Both the position numbers and the translations under genes were made by a program. From CAYLSO01 sp964386525 (GTDB lineage Bacteria > Eisenbacteria > RBG-16-71-46 > DASYSL01): a stretch of 35,027 nucleotides of DNA. Position 1 is the first letter of the stretch. The number at the start of each line of letters is the position of its first letter. Below, piece by piece: positions 22,573-29,383 of this stretch. Where the stretch lies: positions 1 through 35,027 of the forward strand of contig CAYLSO010000169.1 in NCBI GenBank assembly GCA_964386525.1, read 5' to 3'. Under the pieces are notes generated by a model. The model was not told where the DNA came from. It made no database searches and was given only the letters and a program-made list of their open reading frames with translations.

Positions 22573-23924
22573 TGCCCGCGCCCGCACCGCAAGCCCCCGG
22601 CGGCGCCGCCGCCGACCTGGCCCAGCAGGGGCCGCGCAGCCGCGAGCTGTGGGCCGAGGCCCAGCGGCTCTTCCCCGGCGGCGTGAACTCGCCGGTGCGC
22701 GCCTTCCGCGCCGTGGGCGCCGAGCCGCTGTTCATCGAGCGCGGCGAGGGGCCGTACCTCTACGACGCCGACGGCCGCCGCTACGTGGACCTCGTGGGTT
22801 CGTGGGGCCCGCTCATCCTCGGGCACGCGCACCCGGCCGTGGTGGCCGCGGCCAAGCAGGCCCTCGAGAAGGGCTCGAGCTTCGGCGCGCCCTGCGAGTA
22901 CGAGGTGCAGCTCGGCCGGCGCGTGCTGGCGGCCATGCCGGCCATGGAGCGCGTGCGGTTCGTCTCCTCGGGCACCGAGGCGGCGATGAGCGCGGTGCGC
23001 CTGGCGCGCGCCTACACGGAGCGCGACCTGATCGTCAAGTTCGAGGGCTGCTACCACGGCCACGCCGACGCCCTGCTGGTGGCGGCGGGCTCGGGCGCGA
23101 CCACCCTCGGCGTGCCCACCAGCCCGGGCGTGACCGCGAGCCTGGCCGCGCTCACCCTCGTGCTGCCGTTCAACGACATGGAGGTCTTCGACCGCGTCAT
23201 GCGCGAGCGCGGCCGGGAGATCGCCGCCGTGCTGGTCGAGCCGGTGGCCGGCAACATGGGCGTGGTGCCGCCGCGCTTCGGTTTCCTCGAGCGGTTGCGC
23301 CGGCGCACCGAGGAGAGCGGCGCGCTGCTCGTCTTCGACGAGGTGATGACCGGCTTCCGGGTCGCCTACGGCGGCGCGCAGGCCATCTACGACATCCGGC
23401 CGGATCTCACCATCCTCTCCAAGATCCTCGGCGGAGGTTTCCCGGTGGGGGCCTACGGCGGGCGCGCCGAGATCATGCGGCGCATCGCCCCCGAGGGCCC
23501 GGTCTACCAGGCCGGCACGCTGTCGGGGAACCCGGTGGCCATGGCGGCCGGTGCGGCGCAGCTGACCGAGCTGGCCAAGGCGGACGTCTATCAGCGGCTC
23601 GAGGAGAGCAGCGCGCGGCTCGCCGAGGGCTTCCTGGACGCCTTGCGCGAGGCCAAGGTCCCGGCGTACCTGGCGCGCGTCGGCTCGATGGCCACGGTCT
23701 TCTTCCACGACGGCGAGGTGTCCGACTACGCCCAGGCCACGCGCTCCGACACGCAGGCCTACGGCCGCTGGTTCCGGGCCCTGCTGGGGCGCGGCGTCTA
23801 CCTGCCGCCGTCGCAGTTCGAGGCCTTCTTCGTCTCCGCCGCGCACACGCCGGCGGTGGTGGACGAGGTGCTGGCGGCGGCGCGCGCAGCGGCGCGCGAG
23901 GTGGCGGCCGGCGGGGGCGCCTGA
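22572..23924 (+). CDS. hemL: glutamate-1-semialdehyde 2,1-aminomutase
   Basis: PLP-dependent last step of 5-aminolevulinate formation by the C5 pathway, showing that tetrapyrroles here start from glutamyl-tRNA. 450 aa, ATG overlapping the hemB stop by one base (TGATG). FPGGVNSPVRAF, SSGTEAAMSAVRLARA, GCYHGHAD, VFDEVMTGFRVAYGG and the PLP lysine Lys284 in ILSKILGGGFPVGAYGG are all present. It is the last hem gene of the run and is followed 31 bp later by serS, whose ATG has its own GGGAG site. Confidence 0.97.
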   Translation: MPAPAPQAPGGAAADLAQQGPRSRELWAEAQRLFPGGVNSPVRAFRAVGAEPLFIERGEGPYLYDADGRRYVDLVGSWGPLILGHAHPAVVAAAKQALEKGSSFGAPCEYEVQLGRRVLAAMPAMERVRFVSSGTEAAMSAVRLARAYTERDLIVKFEGCYHGHADALLVAAGSGATTLGVPTSPGVTASLAALTLVLPFNDMEVFDRVMRERGREIAAVLVEPVAGNMGVVPPRFGFLERLRRRTEESGALLVFDEVMTGFRVAYGGAQAIYDIRPDLTILSKILGGGFPVGAYGGRAEIMRRIAPEGPVYQAGTLSGNPVAMAAGAAQLTELAKADVYQRLEESSARLAEGFLDALREAKVPAYLARVGSMATVFFHDGEVSDYAQATRSDTQAYGRWFRALLGRGVYLPPSQFEAFFVSAAHTPAVVDEVLAAARAAAREVAAGGGA

Positions 23925-23955
23925 GCCGGGCGGCCGCGCGACACCGGGAGCGACG

Positions 23956-25236
23956 ATGCACGACCTGCGTTATCTGAGGAGCCACCGCGCCGAGGCCGAG
24001 GCGGCGTTCGCCAGGAAGAACGTGCAGCTCGACCTCGACACCTTCTACCAGATCGAGGAAGAGCGGGTGGCGCTGCTCGGGGCGGTCGAGGAGCTCAAAC
24101 GCCAGCGCAACGAGGCGAGCGAGGAGATCGGCCGCCGCAAGCGCCAGGGCCAGGACGCCGCCGACCTGCTCGCCGCCATGAGGGGGGTGTCCGACCAGGT
24201 CAAGGAGCAGGAGGCGCGGCTCGAGCACCTCGAGTCGCGGGTCACCGAGATGGCGCGCTGGATGCCGAACTTCCCGCACCAGAGCGTGCCGGCGGGCACC
24301 GGCTCCGACGACAACGTGCAGGTGGCGGCGTGGGGCGAGCCACCGCACTTCGACTTCGCGCCGCAGCCGCACTGGGAGATCGCCGAGCGGCTGCGGCTCA
24401 TCGACTTCACGCGCGGCCCCAAGCTCGCCGGCTCGGGCTTCCCGCTGTTCTGGGGGCGGGGGGCGCAACTGGTGCGGGCGCTGGTGCAGCTCATGCTCGA
24501 CCTGCACACCACGCGCCACGGCTACACGCTCGTGCACCCGCCGATCGCCGTCTTGAGCGACTGCCTCGAGGGCACCGGGCAGCTGCCCAAGCTGGCCGAC
24601 GACATGTACCGGCTGGAGGGCGAGGACCTGTGGCTCAACCCCACCGCCGAGGTGCCGGTCACCAACATCTTCCGCGACGAGATCCTGGAGCCCGGCGCCC
24701 TGCCCCTGAAGCTCACCGCCTACTGCCCGTCGTTCCGCCGCGAGGCCGGGGCCTACGGCAAGGACACGCGCGGCATCGTGCGCCTGCACCAGTTCGACAA
24801 GGTGGAGCTGGTGCGCTTCTGCCTGCCGGAGCGGTCGTACGACGAGCACGAGGCGCTGCGTCGCGACGTCGAGGACGTGCTGCAGGCGCTCGAGATGCCC
24901 TACCGCGTGATGCTCCTGTGCGGCGGCGACCTGTCGTTCGCGGCCGCCAAGTGCTACGACTTCGAGGCCTACGCGGCCGGTGAGGGGCGCTGGCTCGAGG
25001 TCTCTTCGTGCTCCAACTTCGAGCAGTTCCAGGCGCGCCGCGCCGGCATCCGCTTCCGCCGCGAGGCGGGGGCCAAGCCGGAGGTGGCGGGCACGCTCAA
25101 CGCCTCGGGGATCGCGCTGCCGCGCACGGTCATCGCGCTCCTCGAGAACGGGCAGCAGGCCGACGGCTCGGTGCGCCTGCCCCAGGCGCTGGTGCCGTAC
25201 ATGGGCGGGGTCGAGGTGCTGCGCCCGGAGAACTAG
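23956..25236 (+). CDS. serS: seryl-tRNA synthetase
   Basis: 426 aa class II synthetase. The N-terminal tRNA-binding arm is the usual long antiparallel coiled coil (about 30-100, VEELKRQRNEASEEIGRRKRQ...). The catalytic core contains TAEVPVTN, motif 2 FRREAGAYGKDTRGIVRLHQFDKVE, and motif 3 in LPRTVIALLENGQ and GSVRLPQAL. GGGAG is seven bases upstream of the ATG. The stop is separated from the histidine kinase start by two bases, so the two are almost surely co-transcribed. Confidence 0.97.
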   Translation: MHDLRYLRSHRAEAEAAFARKNVQLDLDTFYQIEEERVALLGAVEELKRQRNEASEEIGRRKRQGQDAADLLAAMRGVSDQVKEQEARLEHLESRVTEMARWMPNFPHQSVPAGTGSDDNVQVAAWGEPPHFDFAPQPHWEIAERLRLIDFTRGPKLAGSGFPLFWGRGAQLVRALVQLMLDLHTTRHGYTLVHPPIAVLSDCLEGTGQLPKLADDMYRLEGEDLWLNPTAEVPVTNIFRDEILEPGALPLKLTAYCPSFRREAGAYGKDTRGIVRLHQFDKVELVRFCLPERSYDEHEALRRDVEDVLQALEMPYRVMLLCGGDLSFAAAKCYDFEAYAAGEGRWLEVSSCSNFEQFQARRAGIRFRREAGAKPEVAGTLNASGIALPRTVIALLENGQQADGSVRLPQALVPYMGGVEVLRPEN

Positions 25237-25238
25237 AG

Positions 25239-26525
25239 ATGCCGAAGGGATTCTTCTCCACTGCCCCGCCGCGCTCGATCAAGTACTATCTCTTCGTCGG
25301 CTTCTCGGCCGTCCTGCTCGCGCTTTTCGTCTTCTCCAACGTCCTGCTGCGCCGCCTGGGCGAGGAGACCGAGCGCACCTCGCGCGTCTTCGCCGGCTTC
25401 TGCGCCACCGCCTCCTACCCGGCCGCCGAGGACACGCTCATCTCGGCGATCGTCTCCGAGGTCATCCAGAGCATCAACTTCCCCATCGTCCTCTCCGACG
25501 CCGACGGGCTGCCGCGCGCCTGGAAAGAGGTGGGCGTGAACCCCGCGGACGTGCCGGTGGGGGTGCTCGACTCGCTGGCCCTGGGCCTGACCCCCTCGCG
25601 CGTCATGCGCGAGCGCGTCGAGCGCGTCAAGCGCGCCGCCGCCGACCTCGACCGGCGGCACCCGCCGATCCCGCTGATGGAGCCGCAGCGGCAGGTGCAG
25701 ATCGGCCTGGTGCACTGGGGAGAGCCGCACGCCCTGCGCTTCCTGCGCTACGTCCCGTACCTCTCCACGGTCATCATCGTCTTCCTGCTGGGGCTCACCT
25801 TCTGGGGGGCGCGCGGGCTGCGCCTGGCCGAGTCGCGCCGCATCTGGGTGGGGCTGGCCAAGGAGACCGCGCACCAGCTCGGCACGCCGCTGTCCTCGCT
25901 CATGGGCTGGGTGGAGCTCTTGCGCGAGCAGATGCGCGGCGCGCCGCCGGGGCCGACCGTGCCGGTGGGGCGGCCGTTCCTCGAGCAGACGCTCGAGGAG
26001 ATGGAGAACGACGTGCACCGCCTCGCCAAGGTGGCGGGGCGCTTCAGCCAGATCGGCTCGGTGCCCGCGCTCGTGCCGCAGGACCTGGCGCCGGTGATCG
26101 CCGAGGCCGTGGACTACCTCAAGCGGCGGCTGCCCGACCTGGGGCGCTCGGTGAGCGTGCGGGAGAACTACGGCGTCGTGCCGCCGGTCAACGCCAACCG
26201 CGATTTGCTCGAGTGGGTGGTGGAGAACCTGCTGGTCAACGCGATGAACGCGCTCGAGGGCAAGGCAGGCAGCATCGAGATCAAGCTGCAGCGGCGACCC
26301 GAGACCGAGACCGTGGAGCTGGAGATCACCGACAGCGGCCGCGGCATGACGCCCGAGGAGCAGCGGCGCGCCTTCGAGCCCGGGTTCACGACCAAGAAGC
26401 GCGGCTGGGGGCTGGGGCTGGCGCTCGCCAAGCGCATCGTCGAGGACTACCACGGCGGGCGCATCTTCATCCGGCAGTCGGCGCCGGGCAAGGGCACGAC
26501 GTTCGTCATCCGCTTCCCGACCTAG
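25239..26525 (+). CDS. sensor histidine kinase with an HQLGTP-type H-box
   Basis: 428 aa. TM1 is at about 14-37 and TM2 at about 168-190, enclosing a periplasmic domain of about 130 residues with no recognised fold. There is no HAMP or PAS domain. The dimerisation/phosphoacceptor segment is LAKETAHQLGTPLSSLMGWVELL with His212. This H-box, with LGTP in place of the usual I/V-x-N/T-P, marks a distinct kinase subgroup. The ATPase domain has N box NLLVNAMNAL, G1 DSGRGM, F box PGFTTKKRGWGLGLALAKRI and G2. Its likely partner is the PorX-like regulator at 27275, the only receiver protein in the window, about 750 bp downstream; the pairing is an inference. It converges with the lipoprotein gene. Confidence 0.9.
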   Translation: MPKGFFSTAPPRSIKYYLFVGFSAVLLALFVFSNVLLRRLGEETERTSRVFAGFCATASYPAAEDTLISAIVSEVIQSINFPIVLSDADGLPRAWKEVGVNPADVPVGVLDSLALGLTPSRVMRERVERVKRAAADLDRRHPPIPLMEPQRQVQIGLVHWGEPHALRFLRYVPYLSTVIIVFLLGLTFWGARGLRLAESRRIWVGLAKETAHQLGTPLSSLMGWVELLREQMRGAPPGPTVPVGRPFLEQTLEEMENDVHRLAKVAGRFSQIGSVPALVPQDLAPVIAEAVDYLKRRLPDLGRSVSVRENYGVVPPVNANRDLLEWVVENLLVNAMNALEGKAGSIEIKLQRRPETETVELEITDSGRGMTPEEQRRAFEPGFTTKKRGWGLGLALAKRIVEDYHGGRIFIRQSAPGKGTTFVIRFPT

Positions 26526-26527
26526 AC

Positions 26528-26544
26528 CCGCGGCGCGGCCGCGG
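26528..26544. terminator. bidirectional hairpin between convergent genes
   Basis: CCGCGGC (26528-26534), loop GCG, GCCGCGG (26538-26544) in the 27-bp gap between the kinase stop and the lipoprotein stop. Perfect 7-bp stem usable on both strands, but no T tract on either side. Confidence 0.4.
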
Positions 26545-26552
26545 CCCCGGCT

Positions 26553-26861
26553 TCAGAGCGCTTTGATGCGGATCACCTCGACGATCGGCCCGACCATGTG
26601 CACGCCGGCCAGGTCCGGGCGGAGCCTGGCCTGCATCCACACCCGCAGCCCGTCCTTCTGGAACTCCGGAGCCAGGCCGTGCAGCGGATCGTAGGTCGTG
26701 CCGTCGTCGCCGTGGACGGCCCAGAAGCCGCCTTCCAGCGTCTCGTAGCGCACGGTCCCCGTCACCGTGACCACGTCCCGGCCGGCGGGCGCGTTGGGCT
26801 CCTGGCAGCCGCAGGCGGCCAGGAGCAGCAGCGTTGCCAAGAACAGAGAGAGGCGCTTCAT
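26553..26861 (-). CDS. small lipoprotein, function unknown
   Basis: 102 aa. Type II signal peptide MKRLSLFLATLLLLAAC with lipobox LAAC and acylated Cys17. The mature part is one small beta domain: VVTVTGTVRYETLEGGFWAVHGDDGTTYDP, LPEFQKDG-like (APEFQKDGLRVWMQARLRPD), then VGPIVEVIRIKAL. Proteins of this type, with T-V-x-Y-x-x-L-E-G-G-F-W followed by a Y-D-P and a pre-strand F-x-x-D-G-L, recur as short OB-like lipoproteins without known role. It is 25 bp downstream of the micro-gene on the same strand, so the two probably form an operon divergent from the PorX-like gene. Confidence 0.8.
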   Translation of the reverse strand: MKRLSLFLATLLLLAACGCQEPNAPAGRDVVTVTGTVRYETLEGGFWAVHGDDGTTYDPLHGLAPEFQKDGLRVWMQARLRPDLAGVHMVGPIVEVIRIKAL

Positions 26862-26886
26862 CTTCGGTTCCTCGCGACGGGTTGGT

Positions 26887-27018
26887 CTAACGATATAGCC
26901 CCTTCACTCGCCCCCAGGTGGTTTCGGCGGCGGGCGCGCCGGGCCGGGCGGCGATCAGGACAACGGCCGCGGCCGCTAGGCCGAGCGTCTTTCGGCATCG
27001 GGAGGTGTGTCTGTGCAT
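26887..27018 (-). CDS. micro-gene for a 43-aa secreted peptide ending TWGRVKGLYR
   Basis: Too short for usual gene calling but coherent. ATG at 27018, TAG at 26889-26887. The product has a basic N-region (MHRHTSRCRKT), a hydrophobic core (LGLAAAAVVLIAA) and an Ala-x-Ala-like end (RPGAPAA), a plausible Sec signal peptide. Cleavage there would release only about 12 residues, ETTWGRVKGLYR. The last ten residues match the end of the secreted protein at 17323-18012 at seven positions plus three conservative changes. Three of the seven shared residues use different codons, which suggests constraint on the peptide. Shine-Dalgarno is poor (GGGGAG too far upstream), so expression is uncertain. It lies 25 bp upstream of the lipoprotein gene. 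Confidence 0.6.
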   Translation of the reverse strand: MHRHTSRCRKTLGLAAAAVVLIAARPGAPAAETTWGRVKGLYR

Positions 27019-27050
27019 GCGGGGTATGGCCTCGCTCCCCTGGCCCGCGA

Positions 27051-27068
27051 GCCGGGCCGGCGCCCGGC
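27051..27068. promoter_or_regulatory. hairpin in the leader of the micro-gene
   Basis: GCCGGGC (27051-27057), loop CGGC, GCCCGGC (27062-27068), a perfect 7-bp stem 33 bp upstream of the micro-gene ATG on the minus strand. No T tract. It could stabilise or attenuate the minus-strand leader. Confidence 0.35.
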
Positions 27069-27078
27069 CGGCGAAGCC

Positions 27079-27084
27079 ACAATA
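27079..27084 (-). promoter_or_regulatory. candidate -10 of the micro-gene/lipoprotein operon
   Basis: TATTGT on the minus strand within an AT-rich patch (AAAGCTATTGTGG), 61 bases upstream of the micro-gene ATG. No clear -35. The remaining stretch 27085-27173 is G+C-rich and I see nothing further in it. Confidence 0.3.
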
Positions 27085-27173
27085 GCTTTACGCCGCACCC
27101 AGCCCCGCGCCACGCGATTTCTGGGACGCCCTGCCGCCCGCCGCCCCCGCGACCCGGGCCCCGCCCCCCGGGG

Positions 27174-27201
27174 TATGTACAGGCGGGCGAACCGCTATAA
27201 T
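27174..27201 (+). promoter_or_regulatory. promoter of the PorX-like gene
   Basis: Perfect TATAAT at 27196-27201 in very G+C-rich DNA, with TATGTA (27174-27179) 16 bp upstream as a weak -35. The leader to the ATG at 27275 would be about 67 nt. The in-frame ATG at 27200 overlaps this element and is therefore unlikely to be the translation start. Confidence 0.6.
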
Positions 27202-27274
27202 GCGCCACGGACACGAATTCCGACCGGCCCGCGCCCCGCCCGCGCCCGGCCGGCCATCCCGATCCGGAGAACCG

Positions 27275-28858
27275 ATGGCACCCGCCGAGACCGACAAGCA
27301 GCGCATCCTCTGGGCCGACGACGAGATCGACCTGCTCAAGCCCCACATCCTTTTCCTCGAGGGCAAGGGTTTCGAGGTCACCCCCGTGGCCAGCGGCGAA
27401 GACGCGCTCGCCCTGGTCAAGGACAAGCCCTTCGACGTCGTGCTGCTCGACGAGATGATGCCGGGGATGGGTGGCCTCGCCACGCTCGCCGAGATCAAGG
27501 ACGTCAAGCCCTACCTGCCGGTCATCCTCATCACCAAGAGCGAGCAGGAAGAGCTCATGGACGAGGCCCTCGGCAAGCGCATCACCGACTACCTCATCAA
27601 GCCGGTGAACCCGAGCCAGATCTTCCTCGCCGTCAAGAAGGTGTTCGAGGCGCAGGGCCTGCAGCGCACGCAGGGGGCGCGCGACTACGTGCAGCACGCG
27701 CAGAAGCTCGCCCTGCTCGACACCGGGCGCCTCGACTCGCAGGGGTGGATCAACCTGGCGGCCGAGATGGCGCTCTGGGACCTCGAGGTGGACCGCATGG
27801 GCGACGACGGCCTGCGCCAGGCGCACCTCGACCAGAAGCGCGACCTGAACGGCGAGTTCGGCCGCTTCATCGAGCGCAGCTACCCCGACTGGGTGCACTC
27901 GGCGCCCGAGAACCGCCCGATGCTGTCGCCGGACGTCGTCGAGCGCTTCGTGGCGCCGCTGACGCGCGCCGACCGCCGCGTCGTGCTGGTGATCATCGAC
28001 TGCATGCGCCTCGACCAGTGGCTGGCGGTGGAACCGCTGCTCGAGCCCTTCTTCCGGGTGGACCGCCACCTCTACTACGGGCTCTTGCCGAGTGCGACGC
28101 CGTACGCGCGCAACGCCATCTTTGCCGGTCTGTTCGTCGACGACCTGCGCCGCCGCCACCCCGACCTGTGGTCCGAGGACACCAAGGACGAAAGCTCCAA
28201 GAACCGCTTCGAGCGCCCGCTGCTCGATCACCAACTGGCCCGTCTGAAGGCCGTTCCCAAGCGTCCGCTCAAGTACATCAAGGTCTACACCGCCGAGGAG
28301 AGCCTGGCGGTGCGCCGCCAGGCGCACTCCTTCGACCAGCTCGGGCTGGTGGCCATCGTCTTCAACTTCCTCGACATCCTCACGCACGGGCGCAGCGAAT
28401 CCGACATCCTGCAGGAGCTGGCGCCGAACGAGTCCTCGTTCCGCGCCGTGATGCGCGCCTGGTTCACGCACTCGCCGCTGTTCGAGGTGCTGCGCGAGCT
28501 GGCCAAGCAGGACGCCACGGTGATCCTCACCACCGACCACGGCTCGGTGCTCGGGAAGCGCTCGGCGCTGGTCTACGGCAGCCGCGAGACCTCCACGAAC
28601 CTGCGCTACAAGTTCGGCGTCAACCTCAAGGTGGACCCGCGGCAGGGGATCACCATCAAGGACCCGACCACCTACCGGCTGCCCAACGACGGCGTCAACA
28701 AGAACTACATCCTGGCCAAGGAGGACTACTACTTCGTGTACCCGACGCGCTTCCACGAGTTCGAGCGCCAGTTTCGCGGCTCGTTCCAGCACGGCGGCGT
28801 GTCGATCGAGGAGTCGGTGGTCCCCCTCTCCGTGCTGACCCCGCGGGGGCGGGCGTAG
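27275..28858 (+). CDS. porX: PorX-like response regulator: receiver domain fused to PglZ (alkaline-phosphatase-fold) domain
   Basis: 527 aa. Residues 8-125 are a CheY-like receiver with acidic pair Asp15-Asp16, phospho-acceptor Asp59 (LLDEMMPGMGG), Thr87 and Lys109. After a helical linker comes a PglZ domain (about 230-527) with a complete set of candidate zinc/catalytic residues: Asp242 (IIDCMRLDQW), Thr275 (LPSATPYARN), Asp367 and His371 (FLDILTH), Asp421-His422 (TTDHGS) and His506. This architecture is that of PorX, which in Bacteroidota controls the type IX secretion system with kinase PorY and is a phosphodiesterase. ATG at 27275 has GGAGA five bases upstream. The preceding kinase at 25239 is a candidate partner. 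It is followed by tsaE, a neighbour I recall from Bacteroidota too. Confidence 0.88.
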   Translation: MAPAETDKQRILWADDEIDLLKPHILFLEGKGFEVTPVASGEDALALVKDKPFDVVLLDEMMPGMGGLATLAEIKDVKPYLPVILITKSEQEELMDEALGKRITDYLIKPVNPSQIFLAVKKVFEAQGLQRTQGARDYVQHAQKLALLDTGRLDSQGWINLAAEMALWDLEVDRMGDDGLRQAHLDQKRDLNGEFGRFIERSYPDWVHSAPENRPMLSPDVVERFVAPLTRADRRVVLVIIDCMRLDQWLAVEPLLEPFFRVDRHLYYGLLPSATPYARNAIFAGLFVDDLRRRHPDLWSEDTKDESSKNRFERPLLDHQLARLKAVPKRPLKYIKVYTAEESLAVRRQAHSFDQLGLVAIVFNFLDILTHGRSESDILQELAPNESSFRAVMRAWFTHSPLFEVLRELAKQDATVILTTDHGSVLGKRSALVYGSRETSTNLRYKFGVNLKVDPRQGITIKDPTTYRLPNDGVNKNYILAKEDYYFVYPTRFHEFERQFRGSFQHGGVSIEESVVPLSVLTPRGRA

Positions 28859-28873
28859 GCGGGGGGACGGAGC

Positions 28874-29383
28874 GTGGCCGCCGGTCCGCCGCCCGCCGGT
28901 GTGCCGCCCGCCGCGGCGCAGCGGCGCGTCTGGCGCACCGGATCGCCGGCGGCCACCCAGGCGCTCGCCGAGGCCCTCGGGCGCGTGGCGCGGCCCGGTG
29001 ACGTGGTGCTGCTGGTGGGCCCGCTGGGCGCCGGCAAGACCTGCTTCGTACAGGGCCTGGCGCGCGCCCTCGGCGTGACCACGCCGGTGAAGAGCCCCAC
29101 CTTCGTGCTGCTCGTGGAGCACCACGGCCGCGTGCCGCTGGCCCACGTCGACCTCTACCGCCTGGACGGCGCCCGTTCCCTCGACGACCTCGGCCTCGAG
29201 GAGCAGACCGACACGCACGTGCTGGCGGTGGAGTGGGGGGAGAAGCTCGAGGGCCGCGTCGACGACGGGCTGGTGGTCGAGCTGGCCGAGGACGGCGCCG
29301 AGGGGCGGGCGATCGTGGCGCGCTCACTGGGAGAGCGCGGCCGCGAGCTCCTGAAGGCCTGGGGGGAGGCGGCGCCGGTATGA
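28874..29383 (+). CDS. tsaE: tRNA threonylcarbamoyladenosine synthesis ATPase TsaE
   Basis: ATPase that drives the TsaB-TsaD-TsaE cycle making t6A37 in ANN-decoding tRNAs. 169 aa from GTG at 28874, preceded by GGGGGGACGGAG. The P-loop GPLGAGKT is at residues 49-56; PVKSPTFVLLVEH, HVDLYRLDG and VEWGEKLEG are the further family signatures. The first 18 residues are Pro/Ala-rich filler; the fold proper begins near VWRTGS. Stop overlaps the start of the tsaB-rimI fusion (ATGA), a functional pairing, since both partners act in one complex. tsaD is not in the window. Confidence 0.95.
   Translation: MAAGPPPAGVPPAAAQRRVWRTGSPAATQALAEALGRVARPGDVVLLVGPLGAGKTCFVQGLARALGVTTPVKSPTFVLLVEHHGRVPLAHVDLYRLDGARSLDDLGLEEQTDTHVLAVEWGEKLEGRVDDGLVVELAEDGAEGRAIVARSLGERGRELLKAWGEAAPV

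Noticed and set aside
26553..26570. Lipoprotein end VIRIKAL as a third copy of the tail motif
   Set aside because: It shares only RIKAL-like residues with RVKAI, lacks the Trp and the final Tyr-Arg, and forms the last strand of the beta domain.
26892..26897. TATATC on the minus strand as a promoter for the lipoprotein
   Set aside because: It is made by the codons for the tail residues Leu-Tyr-Arg of the micro-gene and has no -35. It may contribute, but the peptide explanation is stronger given the matching tail elsewhere.
27200..27274. Upstream ATG extending the PorX-like protein by 25 residues
   Set aside because: The ATG overlaps the perfect TATAAT at 27196-27201, and a good Shine-Dalgarno precedes the ATG at 27275.
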